A stretch of DNA of 20,690 nt from an uncultured Blautia sp. (GTDB lineage Bacteria; Bacillota; Clostridia; Lachnospirales; Lachnospiraceae): the NCBI GenBank assembly GCA_900765525.1, contig CAAFRY010000027.1:1-20690 (forward strand). The letters run 5' to 3'. Positions 1-7,781 of the stretch are shown in pieces. Position numbers and translations under genes: made by a program. Below the pieces are notes generated by a model. It did not search any database. It worked only from the letters and a program-made list of their open reading frames with translations, and was not told the DNA's origin. Every line of letters starts with the position of its first letter. The first letter of the stretch is position 1.

Positions 1-28
1 CTTTCATAGCCCTGGCTCTTACCCTGTC

Positions 29-84
29 AAAAAAAAGTGCTGCCGCACGAATGATGATTCATTTCATCAATTTAGTGCGACAGC
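29..84 (-). terminator. Intrinsic terminator, distal of a tandem pair
   Basis: A 10-bp stem (39-48 with 75-84, one mismatch) encloses a second small stem (52-57 with 64-69). On the minus strand it is followed by eight T residues (29-36 on the plus strand are all A). This is a classical rho-independent layout for transcription running leftward. It lies about 50 bp beyond another terminator, so it may act as a back-up for the gene ending at 193. Its outer edge, ACAGCCCC at 80-87, is shared with two other hairpins in the window. Confidence 0.7.
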
Positions 85-120
85 CCCTTCACTGGCCTGC
101 TTTTCCGATAGCACAGTTGT

Positions 121-176
121 AAAAGGCTCCCCCTGGGCAGTGAAGGTATTTCCTTTCACTACCCAGGGGGAGCCTT
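121..176 (-). terminator. Strong intrinsic terminator after the anSME gene
   Basis: A stem of about 24 bp pairs 123-146 with 152-176, with one mismatch and one bulged base around a very short loop. On the minus strand it is followed by TTTT (121-124). It lies 17 bp past the stop codon of the radical SAM gene ending at 193. There is no T-run on the plus-strand side, so it serves leftward transcription only. Confidence 0.85.
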
Positions 177-192
177 GCTAATATCCCTGTGT

Positions 193-1287
193 TTATAAAC
201 GTGCAGCCAGATATTCCATCCGCTCTATGGCATAAGGAAAGAACTCACGGTAAGCAGGACAGAAATAATTGGTTCCCTCTTCTGTATAATCCCGCCTGCA
301 TCCCCCTCTGCAGAGGGGATACCACCTGCATTTTTTACACTCCGGCCCTCTCTCCATGCCGGTCCGGAAAAACTGTTTTTCCAGGAGAATCCCCTGAAAA
401 AACCGAAAATCCTCATCCAGCACATTGGCCACCCTGTGTTGGTCCAACACATAAAAATCACAAGGAAAAATATCCCCGTTTGCTTCAATAATATTTTGCA
501 TGGAACATCTTCCTGTCTGGGCACAGGCCTCTGGCGGAAAGCCTCTTAACATCCCCAGCCAGTTGTCAAATTCCCGGACAGATACCGGAGTTCCCTTTAT
601 CCTGTCCTCAAACCACAAATCAAACAACTCTTTTAAAGCCTCCCCATAAACTTCCGGAGTCAGGGACCAGGGCTGTCCTCCTCTTTCCTCACCCAGAGCA
701 TCCAAACAAGGTATGTACTGATGATAAAAGAAGCCTTGTTTCTTCAAAAACTGGTACACAGAGCGAATTTTCCTGGCGCTTTGTTTTGTCAGAACACAGA
801 GAATATTTACCTCCACCTGGTTCTTCTGCAAGTTCCTGGCATTTTTCAATACCTTCTGAAAAGTAGGCTTTCCCCCTGCGTCCATCCGGTTTCTGTCATG
901 GATTTCTCCTGTGCCGTCCAGCGAAATACCCACCAGGAACTTATTGGTTTTTAAAAATTTTGTCCAGTCATCATCCAGAAGCGTACCGTTGGTCTGAATG
1001 GAAAAGCTGAGCTTAGTTTTTGGTTTCTTATACTTTTTAGTATATTCTATAAAGCTTTCAAAAAACTCCAGTCCTGCCAGCAGGGGTTCTCCTCCCTGAA
1101 ATCCAAAGGTACAGGACTCCTCTGCCTCCTCCAAAGCCTTTTTTACAACCTGCTCTAACACAGACTTTTTCATGATTCCATAGGAATGTGTTTGGCGGTT
1201 CTCACATTCGTCCTCATAAAAACAGTAAGAACATCTCAGATTGCAATTGGAGGAAGCCGGCTTCATCAATAGCTGCATATGCCTCAT
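193..1287 (-). CDS. Anaerobic sulfatase-maturating enzyme (radical SAM/SPASM)
   Basis: This radical SAM enzyme probably converts an active-site Cys or Ser of a sulfatase to formylglycine without oxygen. From the start chosen here it has 364 residues. The SAM cluster motif CxxxCxxC is at C15, C19 and C22, with a GGEP motif at 65-68. The C-terminal SPASM cysteines are C255, C261, C276, C317, C320, C326, C330 and C343, and D277 follows C276. From memory, this layout and D277 nearly coincide in numbering with the characterised Clostridium perfringens enzyme. The start at 1287 is chosen because GGAGG sits 8 bases upstream. The longer reading with a TTG start at 1347 would lie inside the predicted -35 box. 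No sulfatase is in the window, so the client is elsewhere in the genome. Another SPASM peptide-maturation role is less likely. Confidence 0.88.
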   Translation of the reverse strand: MRHMQLLMKPASSNCNLRCSYCFYEDECENRQTHSYGIMKKSVLEQVVKKALEEAEESCTFGFQGGEPLLAGLEFFESFIEYTKKYKKPKTKLSFSIQTNGTLLDDDWTKFLKTNKFLVGISLDGTGEIHDRNRMDAGGKPTFQKVLKNARNLQKNQVEVNILCVLTKQSARKIRSVYQFLKKQGFFYHQYIPCLDALGEERGGQPWSLTPEVYGEALKELFDLWFEDRIKGTPVSVREFDNWLGMLRGFPPEACAQTGRCSMQNIIEANGDIFPCDFYVLDQHRVANVLDEDFRFFQGILLEKQFFRTGMERGPECKKCRWYPLCRGGCRRDYTEEGTNYFCPAYREFFPYAIERMEYLAARL

Positions 1288-1318
1288 TGGTTTCGCCTCC
1301 AATCTGTTTATTGCCACT

Positions 1319-1347
1319 ATTTTATCGGTTTTGTCCACGGATTGCAA
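1319..1347 (-). promoter_or_regulatory. Sigma-A promoter for the anSME gene
   Basis: On the minus strand, TTGCAA (1342-1347), a 17-base spacer and TAAAAT (1319-1324) form a good vegetative promoter. Transcription would start near 1312, leaving a leader of about 25 bases that holds the GGAGG ribosome site before the ATG at 1287. TTGCAA is its own reverse complement and lies directly beside the divergent promoter of the AraC-type gene. Confidence 0.6.
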
Positions 1348-1348
1348 C

Positions 1349-1377
1349 TGGCTTTTTCTGCCGGATTCCGCTATAAT
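1349..1377 (+). promoter_or_regulatory. Probable promoter for the AraC-type gene
   Basis: A perfect TATAAT is at 1372-1377. The hexamer 17 bases upstream (TGGCTT, 1349-1354) is a poor -35 box. A strong -10 with a weak -35 is typical of a promoter that needs an activator, which here could be the AraC-type product itself. The transcript would have a leader of about 55 bases. GGAGG is at 1428-1432 before the ATG at 1439. Confidence 0.5.
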
Positions 1378-1438
1378 AAACTATGGGGTGCAGTTTTCCG
1401 AAACCAAGGACTTGCCCCCGTAAAACCGGAGGTGCATC

Positions 1439-2344
1439 ATGGCATTTAAAAGTCTGGAACTAAAAGAAGAAATACAAATCGATAAAATCGTTACCATACA
1501 TTATTTTGAATATATGAGCGACTATAGTTTTCCCGGGGAGTTTCATGACTTCTGGGAATTTCTCTGTGTAGACAAGGGTGAGGTGGACGTAGTGGCCGGC
1601 GACAAGCCTTACACCCTGCAAAAAGGAGAAATTATCTTCCATAAACCTAATGAATTCCACAGCGTTCAGGCCAACGGAACCATTGCCCCCAATCTGGTGG
1701 TTATTTCTTTTGAGTGTAATTCTCCCTGTATGAAATATTTTGAAAATCTGCGGACCAGTATAGGTGAACGGGAGCGAAACCTGATTGCCCAGATTATCTA
1801 TGAGGCCAAACAGTGTATTGAAACGCCCCTGGACGACCCCTATACAACGGAAATGCTTCGCCGTCCCCGGGCCCCCTTTGGCTCAGAGCAGATGATAAAG
1901 CTGAATCTGGAGCTTCTGCTCCTGTCCATGATTCGGCAGCAGAAAATAGGACGGTACTCCTCTCCTGCCATTAAATCTATTAAACAGAAAAATGATTCTC
2001 TTATCTATTCCCGGATTACCACGTATCTGGAGGAGCATATAAGAGAGAGACTGAATATCGAAACTATCTGCCGGGACAACCTGGTGGGCCGTTCTCAGCT
2101 GCAGAAATTATTCCGGGACTATAACCAGTGCGGTGTTATTGATTATTTTTCCCGGCTGAAAATCGACCTGGCTAAACAGCTTATCCGGGAAAATCACCAT
2201 AATTTTACCCAAATTTCCGATTTTCTGGGCTACACTTCCATCCACTATTTTTCCAGGCAGTTTAAGAAAATCACCGGCATGACTCCCTCGGAATACGCTT
2301 CCTCTATCAAAGCGATTTCCGACAGAACACAAGGGCCCGGATGA
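1439..2344 (+). CDS. AraC-family transcriptional regulator with N-terminal cupin
   Basis: The product has 301 residues. The N-terminal part (about 10-110) has the glycine- and hydrophobic-rich pattern of an AraC-type cupin, including the phrase GEIIFHKPNEFHS, typical of sugar-sensing members. The C-terminal part (about 195-295) is a double helix-turn-helix. The second unit contains FTQISDFLGYTSIHYFSRQFKK followed by TGMTPSEY, the family signature. It is divergent from the sulfatase-maturase gene and 120 bp upstream of nagB on the same strand. It may therefore control one or both in response to an amino sugar or glycan breakdown product. The ligand cannot be read from the sequence. GGAGG lies 6 bases before the ATG. 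Confidence 0.88.
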   Translation: MAFKSLELKEEIQIDKIVTIHYFEYMSDYSFPGEFHDFWEFLCVDKGEVDVVAGDKPYTLQKGEIIFHKPNEFHSVQANGTIAPNLVVISFECNSPCMKYFENLRTSIGERERNLIAQIIYEAKQCIETPLDDPYTTEMLRRPRAPFGSEQMIKLNLELLLLSMIRQQKIGRYSSPAIKSIKQKNDSLIYSRITTYLEEHIRERLNIETICRDNLVGRSQLQKLFRDYNQCGVIDYFSRLKIDLAKQLIRENHHNFTQISDFLGYTSIHYFSRQFKKITGMTPSEYASSIKAISDRTQGPG

Positions 2345-2384
2345 TTGTACAAAAAATTTAGATTTTACTTTCCTCTTATATGGA

Positions 2385-2413
2385 TTGTTTTCCCATGCCA
2401 TTCATATTATAAT
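2385..2413 (+). promoter_or_regulatory. Promoter of nagB
   Basis: TTGTTT (2385-2390), a 17-base spacer and a perfect TATAAT (2408-2413) form a strong vegetative promoter. nagB can therefore be expressed independently of the AraC-type gene upstream. Transcription should begin near 2420, giving a leader of about 45 bases. Confidence 0.75.
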
Positions 2414-2430
2414 AACCCTAAGTGAAAAAA

Positions 2431-2444
2431 GACGCACCTGCGTC
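2431..2444 (+). other. Small hairpin in the nagB leader
   Basis: GACGCA and TGCGTC (2431-2436 and 2439-2444) form a perfect 6-bp stem with a 2-base loop, 6 bases before the AAGGAG ribosome site (2451-2456). It lies inside the predicted nagB 5' leader, near its beginning. It could protect the mRNA 5' end or be an operator. Either role is a guess. Confidence 0.4.
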
Positions 2445-2464
2445 TGTGAAAAGGAGAATGTGTG

Positions 2465-3196
2465 ATGAAAGTTTACAAAACCAAGGACTATGAGCAAATG
2501 AGCAGAAAGGCAGCTTCTATCATTGCCTCTCAGGTTATCTTAGAGCCTGACTGTGTACTGGGTCTTGCTACCGGCTCTACTCCTGTTGGTACCTACAAAA
2601 ACCTGGTAGAGTGGTATGAAAAAGGAGATTTGAATTTTTCCAAAGTAACCTCCTGCAACCTGGATGAATACAGAGGACTGAGCCCTGAAAATTCTCAGAG
2701 CTATCGTTATTTTATGAACCAGAATTTATTTGACCATGTAAATATCTGTAAAGAAGCAACTCATGTTCCGGACGGTCTGGAAGCAGACAGCAGCAAGGCC
2801 TGCGAAGATTATGACAAAATCATTGCTGATTTAGGCGGCGTTGATTTACAGCTTCTCGGCCTGGGTCACAACGGACATATTGGCTTTAACGAGCCTGCTG
2901 AAGATTTTCCAAAGGGTACCCACTGCGTAGACCTTACAGAAAGCACCATTCAGGCTAACAAACGTTTCTTCGAAAAAGAAGAGGACGTTCCCCGTCAGGC
3001 CTACACCATGGGAATCGGCACTATCATGAGTGCAAAGAAAATCCTGGTGGTAGTCAGCGGAGAAGACAAGGCAGAAATTTTAAACCAGGTCATCAACGGA
3101 CCTGTAACACCTAAGGTTCCTGCTTCTATCCTGCAGCTTCACCCGGATGTTACTATTGTAGCTGACGAAGCTGCTTTATCCAAAACAGAACTGTAA
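2465..3196 (+). CDS. nagB: Glucosamine-6-phosphate deaminase
   Basis: NagB converts glucosamine-6-phosphate to fructose-6-phosphate and ammonia, feeding amino sugars into glycolysis. The product has 243 residues, the usual bacterial length. The phosphate loop region LATGSTPVGTY is at about 34-44. The conserved NLDEY is at 65-69 (D67 corresponds to E. coli D72). GLGHNGHIGFNEP is at 132-144, with H138 and E143 in the positions of the catalytic His and Glu. The position of E. coli D141 is Asn (N136), as I recall for many Gram-positive forms. The ATG at 2465 is preferred over the GTG at 2462 because AAGGAG lies 8 bases before it. It has its own promoter and terminator, so it is monocistronic. No nagA or transporter is adjacent. 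Confidence 0.96.
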   Translation: MKVYKTKDYEQMSRKAASIIASQVILEPDCVLGLATGSTPVGTYKNLVEWYEKGDLNFSKVTSCNLDEYRGLSPENSQSYRYFMNQNLFDHVNICKEATHVPDGLEADSSKACEDYDKIIADLGGVDLQLLGLGHNGHIGFNEPAEDFPKGTHCVDLTESTIQANKRFFEKEEDVPRQAYTMGIGTIMSAKKILVVVSGEDKAEILNQVINGPVTPKVPASILQLHPDVTIVADEAALSKTEL

Positions 3197-3227
3197 AATT
3201 TCATTCTGATACAGGTAATGAGCTGTA

Positions 3228-3286
3228 AAAGGGCTGTGGCATGAAACATAAATATCCTTAGACTTCGTTTCATGCCACAGCCCTTT
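3228..3286. terminator. Bidirectional terminator between nagB and the CPBP gene
   Basis: A perfect 20-bp stem pairs 3228-3247 with 3267-3286 around a 19-base loop. The arms end in AAA and TTT, so both strands give a hairpin followed by T residues. It sits between two convergent genes ending at 3196 and 3330, as expected for a shared terminator. The GGGCTGT/ACAGCCC core is shared with hairpins at 29-84 and 18178-18216. Confidence 0.85.
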
Positions 3287-3329
3287 CAGCTATCTTTTCC
3301 TATCTCTTCTGTTCTTTCTTTTACTGTCT

Positions 3330-4202
3330 CTATTTCCTTTCTGTCAGCCCCTTTAAACCGGTCTTTCCTTTCCCGTCTCTTTCTCTGTTTTTCTTCCAAA
3401 AAATCCCAGTCAAAGCCAGAAACACAAGGCTCAGCAGCAGAATTTCCCTGAATCCCGGTTCTGCAAAACCCAGAGCCAGGCCTGAGGCGTTTACGGCCAT
3501 ATGGCAGATAACCGGCGCTGCCAATGTATTCTCCTTTTTTTTCAGAAGGCCAAAAATCAGGCCAGCCCCAAAAGCATATATTCCCTGGACCGGATTTCCG
3601 TGTATCAGGCCAAAGCAAGCCGCCTGCAGCAGGTTAGCCTGCCAAAAAGGAAAGGCCCTCTCCAAAATTCCCAGCGTAAGGCCTCTGAATATCAGTTCCT
3701 CTGTAACTGGGGCCAAAAGCAAGGTGTACAGGGCGGACAAAATGGTAGGACTGTTCATCCCCAGATTTTCCATAACCTGACTGTAAGACTTCATCAGTTC
3801 CGGAAATCCTGCCGCCACTCCCGTGAGAATCAAATCCGTAAAAAACTGAAGAAATCCTCCTAATGCCAGGAGAAAAACCAGCCGTCCCGGATGCAGGACA
3901 GTGAGGATTTTCTTCCCGGCAAACCACCGGGAACTGCTGTCTCTGGGCGTCCACATAGAAAGCCGCCGAAACCAGAGAGAAGCCGGTATCAAGGTAATCA
4001 TATTCATCAGCACATAGACCACATAGGTCTGATTTTCCTGAAGAAAAACCCAGGTCTCTTCCTCCTCCATGCCAAAAAGCCTCAGAGCTCCCAGCTCCCA
4101 GTCCAGAAGAGAAGGCTCTGAAACCAACACCATACTCTGGATAAAAATCCACAGGAATACCGGCAGAAGACTGGCCCCCAGGGTTTTCCACTTCTCTGTC
4201 AT
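3330..4202 (-). CDS. CPBP-family intramembrane glutamic-type protease
   Basis: This is a 290-residue membrane protein with several hydrophobic helices (about 9-27, 60-78, 106-130, 155-167, 188-218 and 255-270). The Abi/CPBP catalytic motifs are present: EExxxR at E168, E169 and R173, FxxxH at F197 and H201, and HxxxN at H234 and N238. Family members include Rce1-like proteases and bacteriocin self-immunity proteins. The substrate here is unknown. Its ATG overlaps the proA stop codon (ATGA, 4199-4202), so translation is probably coupled to proA. It is the last gene of the eight-gene minus-strand cluster. The C-terminus is rich in Lys and Arg (about 270-290). Confidence 0.85.
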   Translation of the reverse strand: MTEKWKTLGASLLPVFLWIFIQSMVLVSEPSLLDWELGALRLFGMEEEETWVFLQENQTYVVYVLMNMITLIPASLWFRRLSMWTPRDSSSRWFAGKKILTVLHPGRLVFLLALGGFLQFFTDLILTGVAAGFPELMKSYSQVMENLGMNSPTILSALYTLLLAPVTEELIFRGLTLGILERAFPFWQANLLQAACFGLIHGNPVQGIYAFGAGLIFGLLKKKENTLAAPVICHMAVNASGLALGFAEPGFREILLLSLVFLALTGIFWKKNRERDGKGKTGLKGLTERK

Positions 4203-5491
4203 AAGTTGTCTGTCTCCAAATCTTTAAAATGGAAGGAGCTTCTGCCCTCCGCATAATCTCCCACTATCTGTCCGCTGCCTAACAGCTTATATTTGTAGGT
4301 AACCAGCCCTTCCAGACCTACCGGTCCTCTTGCATGAATCTTTCCGGTACTGATACCCACCTCAGCCCCAAAGCCGTAGCGGAATCCGTCGGCAAATCTG
4401 GTAGAGCAGTTCTGGTACACCCCTGCAGAATCCACCAACTGCATAAACTTATCCGCACACTCCTGATTTTCTGTAATAATGCAGTCTGTATGATGAGAAC
4501 CGTAATAGTTGATGTGGCGGATTGCTTCTTCCACGTCTTTCACGATTTTCACAGACAGAATCAAATCCAGATATTCTTTATGAAACTCTTCTTCCTCCAT
4601 CAGCTCACAGGGAATTATCTCCTGTACTTCTCTGGTTCCTCTCAGTTTAACTCCTGCTTCTTCCAGCGCCTTTGCAGCCTCCGGCAGGAATTCTCCTGCG
4701 ATTTTCTCATGCACCAACAGAGTTTCCACTGCATTGCAGGCAGCAGTGTACTGGGTTTTGGCATCTACTACCACGGGAACAGCCTTGGCCTTGTCATAAT
4801 CCCCATCCACATAAATGTGGCAGACCCCGTCCGCATGGCCCATAACCGGAATCTTGGTGTTATTCATGATATACTGTACAAACTGATTGGAGCCTCTGGG
4901 AATCAGTAAATCCACACAGTCATGACAGGATAAAAGCTCGTCAATCTCATTATGCTGCTGGGCCTGAAGCATACAGCCCTTTGGAAGGCCGCAGGACAGG
5001 GCAGCCTCATAGATAAGGCGAAACAGCACCTTATTGGTTCTGGCCGTTTCTTTTCCTCCCTTCAGCACTGCGCAGTTTCCGCTTTTGATACAGAGAGAAG
5101 AAATCTGCACCAGAGCATCAGGGCGGGCCTCAAAAATAATGCCGATAACGCCAATAGGGCAGGTAACCCGATACAGGGTAAGTCCCTGGTCCAGTTCTCT
5201 GGCCAGCTGCACCTTTGACAGCGGGTCAGGAAGCTTTATCAAATCCCGGATTCCCGCCGTTACATCTGCCAGTTTATGGGCATCAAATTTCAGTCTTTTC
5301 ATCACAGAAGGAGAAACTCCTTCCTTTTGGGCTGCCTCCATATCCTCCCGGTTTGCCTCAAAAATTTCTTCCTGATGGTCCAGAAGAGCCTGGGCCGCCT
5401 GCTCCAGAGCCTGGTTTCTCTGCTCCAGACTTAAAGCCGCCATAACCGGACTGTCTTCCTTCATTTTTCTGACTTCGCTTCTCATATCCAT
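4199..5491 (-). CDS. proA: Gamma-glutamyl phosphate reductase (proline biosynthesis)
   Basis: ProA reduces gamma-glutamyl phosphate with NADPH to glutamate-5-semialdehyde, the second step of proline synthesis, in the cytosol. The product has 430 residues against about 415 for the family. The catalytic cysteine is C252 in YTAACNAVETLL. The conserved CPIGVIGIIFEARPD lies at 111-125 and the LIPRGSNQFVQ region near 196-206. The start at 5491 has AAGGCGG 8 bases upstream; a second in-frame ATG at 5485 is possible. proB, usually its neighbour, is absent from the window. ProA instead follows an ABC ATPase by 36 bp and overlaps the CPBP gene by 4 bp. Confidence 0.96.
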   Translation of the reverse strand: MDMRSEVRKMKEDSPVMAALSLEQRNQALEQAAQALLDHQEEIFEANREDMEAAQKEGVSPSVMKRLKFDAHKLADVTAGIRDLIKLPDPLSKVQLARELDQGLTLYRVTCPIGVIGIIFEARPDALVQISSLCIKSGNCAVLKGGKETARTNKVLFRLIYEAALSCGLPKGCMLQAQQHNEIDELLSCHDCVDLLIPRGSNQFVQYIMNNTKIPVMGHADGVCHIYVDGDYDKAKAVPVVVDAKTQYTAACNAVETLLVHEKIAGEFLPEAAKALEEAGVKLRGTREVQEIIPCELMEEEEFHKEYLDLILSVKIVKDVEEAIRHINYYGSHHTDCIITENQECADKFMQLVDSAGVYQNCSTRFADGFRYGFGAEVGISTGKIHARGPVGLEGLVTYKYKLLGSGQIVGDYAEGRSSFHFKDLETDNL

Positions 5492-5527
5492 GTGCCATAC
5501 CGCCTTTCTTTCTCTATTCCTGTTTTC

Positions 5528-6232
5528 CTACCACTCAATCTGGGCAATGGGGGTTGGATTTGTATTTAAAGTTATATCCGTAACTTTTCCGCTTTTAAAG
5601 CGAATCACCCTGTCCGCCATAGGCGCCAGGGCCGAATTGTGGGTGATAATGATGACCGTCATATGCTCTCTCCTGCAGGTATCCTGGAGAAGCTGGAGTA
5701 TTTGCTTACCCGTGTTATAATCCAGGGCTCCTGTTGGTTCGTCACACAGCAGCAGCTTGGGATTTTTAGCAATTGCCCTTGCAATAGCCACCCTCTGCTG
5801 CTCCCCTCCGGAAAGCTGCGCCGGAAAATTTTTCATTCTCTCTTCCAGGCCCACCTTCCGCAGTACGTCTTCAGGATTCAGATAATCTTTACATATCTGC
5901 ACTGCCAGCTCCACGTTTTCCAATGCCGTAAGATTGGGCACCAGGTTATAAAACTGAAAGACAAAACCCACATCGTTTCTTCTGTACTTTACCAGCTCTT
6001 TCTCCTTCAGCTTATTGATATGCTTGCCGGCCACCACCACGTCTCCTTCCGTAGCCTGGTCCATACCTCCCAGGATGTTAAGGGCTGTAGTCTTTCCTGC
6101 GCCGGAGGCTCCCAGGATAACCGCCAATTCTCCTTCCTCCACAGAAAAGTCCGCATCATCCAGTGCCTTGATAACCGCCTCGTTTTTCTTACCATACACT
6201 TTTTTTACATGCCGAAATTCAATGTACGCCAT
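5528..6232 (-). CDS. ABC transporter ATP-binding protein, MacB/LolD type
   Basis: This is a 234-residue nucleotide-binding subunit. The Walker A motif GASGAGKT is at 41-48, the Q-loop Q93 in [12 protein letters not shown], the signature LSGGEQQR at 140-147, Walker [10 protein letters not shown] at 160-168, and the H-loop H198. The [18 protein letters not shown] stretch places it with the MacB/LolD/FtsE-like group, which pairs with FtsX-like permeases that export or sense peptides and lipids. A strong GGAGG lies before the ATG. No permease gene is upstream or downstream: the neighbours are a small Cys-rich protein (9 bp upstream) and proA (36 bp downstream). The partner must be encoded elsewhere or has been lost. 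Confidence 0.93.
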   Translation of the reverse strand: MAYIEFRHVKKVYGKKNEAVIKALDDADFSVEEGELAVILGASGAGKTTALNILGGMDQATEGDVVVAGKHINKLKEKELVKYRRNDVGFVFQFYNLVPNLTALENVELAVQICKDYLNPEDVLRKVGLEERMKNFPAQLSGGEQQRVAIARAIAKNPKLLLCDEPTGALDYNTGKQILQLLQDTCRREHMTVIIITHNSALAPMADRVIRFKSGKVTDITLNTNPTPIAQIEW

Positions 6233-6241
6233 ATCCGCCTC

Positions 6242-6430
6242 CTACATCTGTTTTCTTACAATCCTGTACTCTCCGTTCATGACAAAATAAGGACAATCAT
6301 AAAAAGTATCCGACAAAAACCTGCCCATTTCATCCTGGTCTAAATCCACGTCGCACACATAATATCCATAGTCCTCGTCATATATGTAATTGCTGCAGTA
6401 TTCACAATTCCTGCGCTCTTTTCCTTTCAT
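6242..6430 (-). CDS. Small Cys-rich protein, DUF6472-like
   Basis: A 62-residue acidic protein rich in Tyr and Asp. It starts MKGKERRNCEYC and contains four cysteines (CEYC, YVCDVDLDQ, and DCPYF near the end) that could bind one metal ion in a zinc-ribbon-like fold. It resembles the short DUF6472 proteins of Lachnospiraceae as I remember them; the function is unknown. The start at 6430 is preferred over 6460 because GAGGTGG lies 6 bases before it. It overlaps the 3' end of the histidine kinase gene by 29 bases in another frame, and it precedes the ABC ATPase by 9 bp, which indicates co-translation. Confidence 0.75.
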   Translation of the reverse strand: MKGKERRNCEYCSNYIYDEDYGYYVCDVDLDQDEMGRFLSDTFYDCPYFVMNGEYRIVRKQM

Positions 6431-7781
6431 CCTCTTCCACCTCTGTTCTGTGAAATACAACCTCTATCTTTGTTCCCTGTCCCGGCTGGCTCTCCAGATA
6501 AATTTGGGCCTGATGCAGGGCCGCTCCATGCTTTACAATGGAAAGTCCCAGTCCTGTTCCTCCGGTCTGTCTGGAATGACTTTTATCCACCCGGTAGAAT
6601 CTTTCAAAAATGCGCTCCTGCTCCTCTGCCGCAATACCAATCCCATTGTCTTCCACACAAAAGCAAGCCTTGTTTCCCTTGCTGCTCAGGGTAAGCTTTA
6701 CCCAGCCTCCCTCTTTGTTGTATTTTACCGCATTATCCGCCAGATTGTAAAACATTTCGTAAAGCACATGACGGACCCCTGGAATCCTCAGGCTGCTTCC
6801 CTCATAGGTTATGGTGACTCCCCTCTTTTGTGCCGGCATATGCAAATTCCGGCACACATCCTGAAGAAGCTCATATAAATCCACTGGTTCCAAAGGCATT
6901 TCTCCGCTTTTTTCGTCCAGCTTGGACAGCTCGATAATATCCTGGACCAATGTAGTCAGGCGGCTGGCTTCATCATAAATCCGTCCGGCAAATTCCGGTA
7001 CATCCCCCGGCTGCACCAAGCCGTTTTTCATGATTTCCGCATAACCGGAAATGGACATAAGAGGAGTTTTCAGTTCATGGGATACATTGGCGGAAAATTC
7101 CCGTCTCACACTCTCCGCCTGCTTCAGCTCACGAACCTGGCTGGCTATCTGCCGGTTCTGCTGGTCCACCCGGTTCAACAGAGGACGAAGCTCTTCATAT
7201 TCCACACGCTCCAGGGGCTTTTCCAGGTTCAGCCGGTTAATAGGCTCTATCAGCTTTTCCGTCTGCCGCTCTACCAGAAAAAATCCCAGGATTAAAATAG
7301 CGGCCAGGATAAGTCCCAAAAGGGTAAAGCTGGAAAACATGGTCTTAAACACGCTGTCCGTAGTTTTAGCCACTCTCAAAACCCTGCCATCCTCCAAACT
7401 AAGGGCATAATAAAAGGTCTGTTGGGAAAAGGTTTGGGAAAAGCGGACCGTCTCCCCCTTTCCCTCTTTAAGAGCCTGCTGAACCTCCGGCCTGTCTCCG
7501 TGATTTTCCATGTCTCCGGCCTCTGTCCGGGAATCAAAAACCACCTTGCCGTCCTCCTCAATAAGGGTAAGGCGGCTTGTTATCATATCCCCGATACCTC
7601 GGATAAAAACTTCGCCCTTTGTATTATCCAGAGCATGGGCCAGATACTCCGCCTCATTTTTCACATCCTGGCGCATATAGCTGCTGTATTTATCGTACAT
7701 CACGAAGCTGGCCGCCAGAAAAGTAAGAAGCACGGACAGAGCCACCAGGGCACCTACGTTATTCATAATCCTTTGCTTCAT
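6402..7781 (-). CDS. Membrane sensor histidine kinase, PhoR-like
   Basis: The product has 459 residues. One membrane helix is at about 9-28 and another at about 147-170, enclosing an extracellular sensor domain of about 115 residues. A HisKA domain follows with the phosphorylated H235 in SHELKTPL. The ATP-binding domain has N-box residues N346 and N350, DNGIG at 378-382 and GGTGLGLSI at 407-415. This order matches PhoR/WalK-type kinases. The linker after the second helix resembles no clear HAMP or PAS domain. Its ATG overlaps the stop of the response regulator gene (TAATG), so the two are translated together. The Na/Pi transporter upstream suggests phosphate or envelope sensing, by inference only. 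Confidence 0.93.
   Translation of the reverse strand: MKQRIMNNVGALVALSVLLTFLAASFVMYDKYSSYMRQDVKNEAEYLAHALDNTKGEVFIRGIGDMITSRLTLIEEDGKVVFDSRTEAGDMENHGDRPEVQQALKEGKGETVRFSQTFSQQTFYYALSLEDGRVLRVAKTTDSVFKTMFSSFTLLGLILAAILILGFFLVERQTEKLIEPINRLNLEKPLERVEYEELRPLLNRVDQQNRQIASQVRELKQAESVRREFSANVSHELKTPLMSISGYAEIMKNGLVQPGDVPEFAGRIYDEASRLTTLVQDIIELSKLDEKSGEMPLEPVDLYELLQDVCRNLHMPAQKRGVTITYEGSSLRIPGVRHVLYEMFYNLADNAVKYNKEGGWVKLTLSSKGNKACFCVEDNGIGIAAEEQERIFERFYRVDKSHSRQTGGTGLGLSIVKHGAALHQAQIYLESQPGQGTKIEVVFHRTEVEEDERKRAQEL

Noticed and set aside
1288..1347. Longer N-terminus of the sulfatase maturase starting with TTG at 1347
   Set aside because: It lies within the predicted -35 box and adds 20 residues not expected in the family. 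The ATG at 1287 has a GGAGG 8 bases upstream and gives cysteine numbering that fits the known enzyme.
4334..4909. 191-codon plus-strand frame opposite proA
   Set aside because: It is a shadow of the clearly conserved proA coding strand, with no family resemblance or ribosome site.
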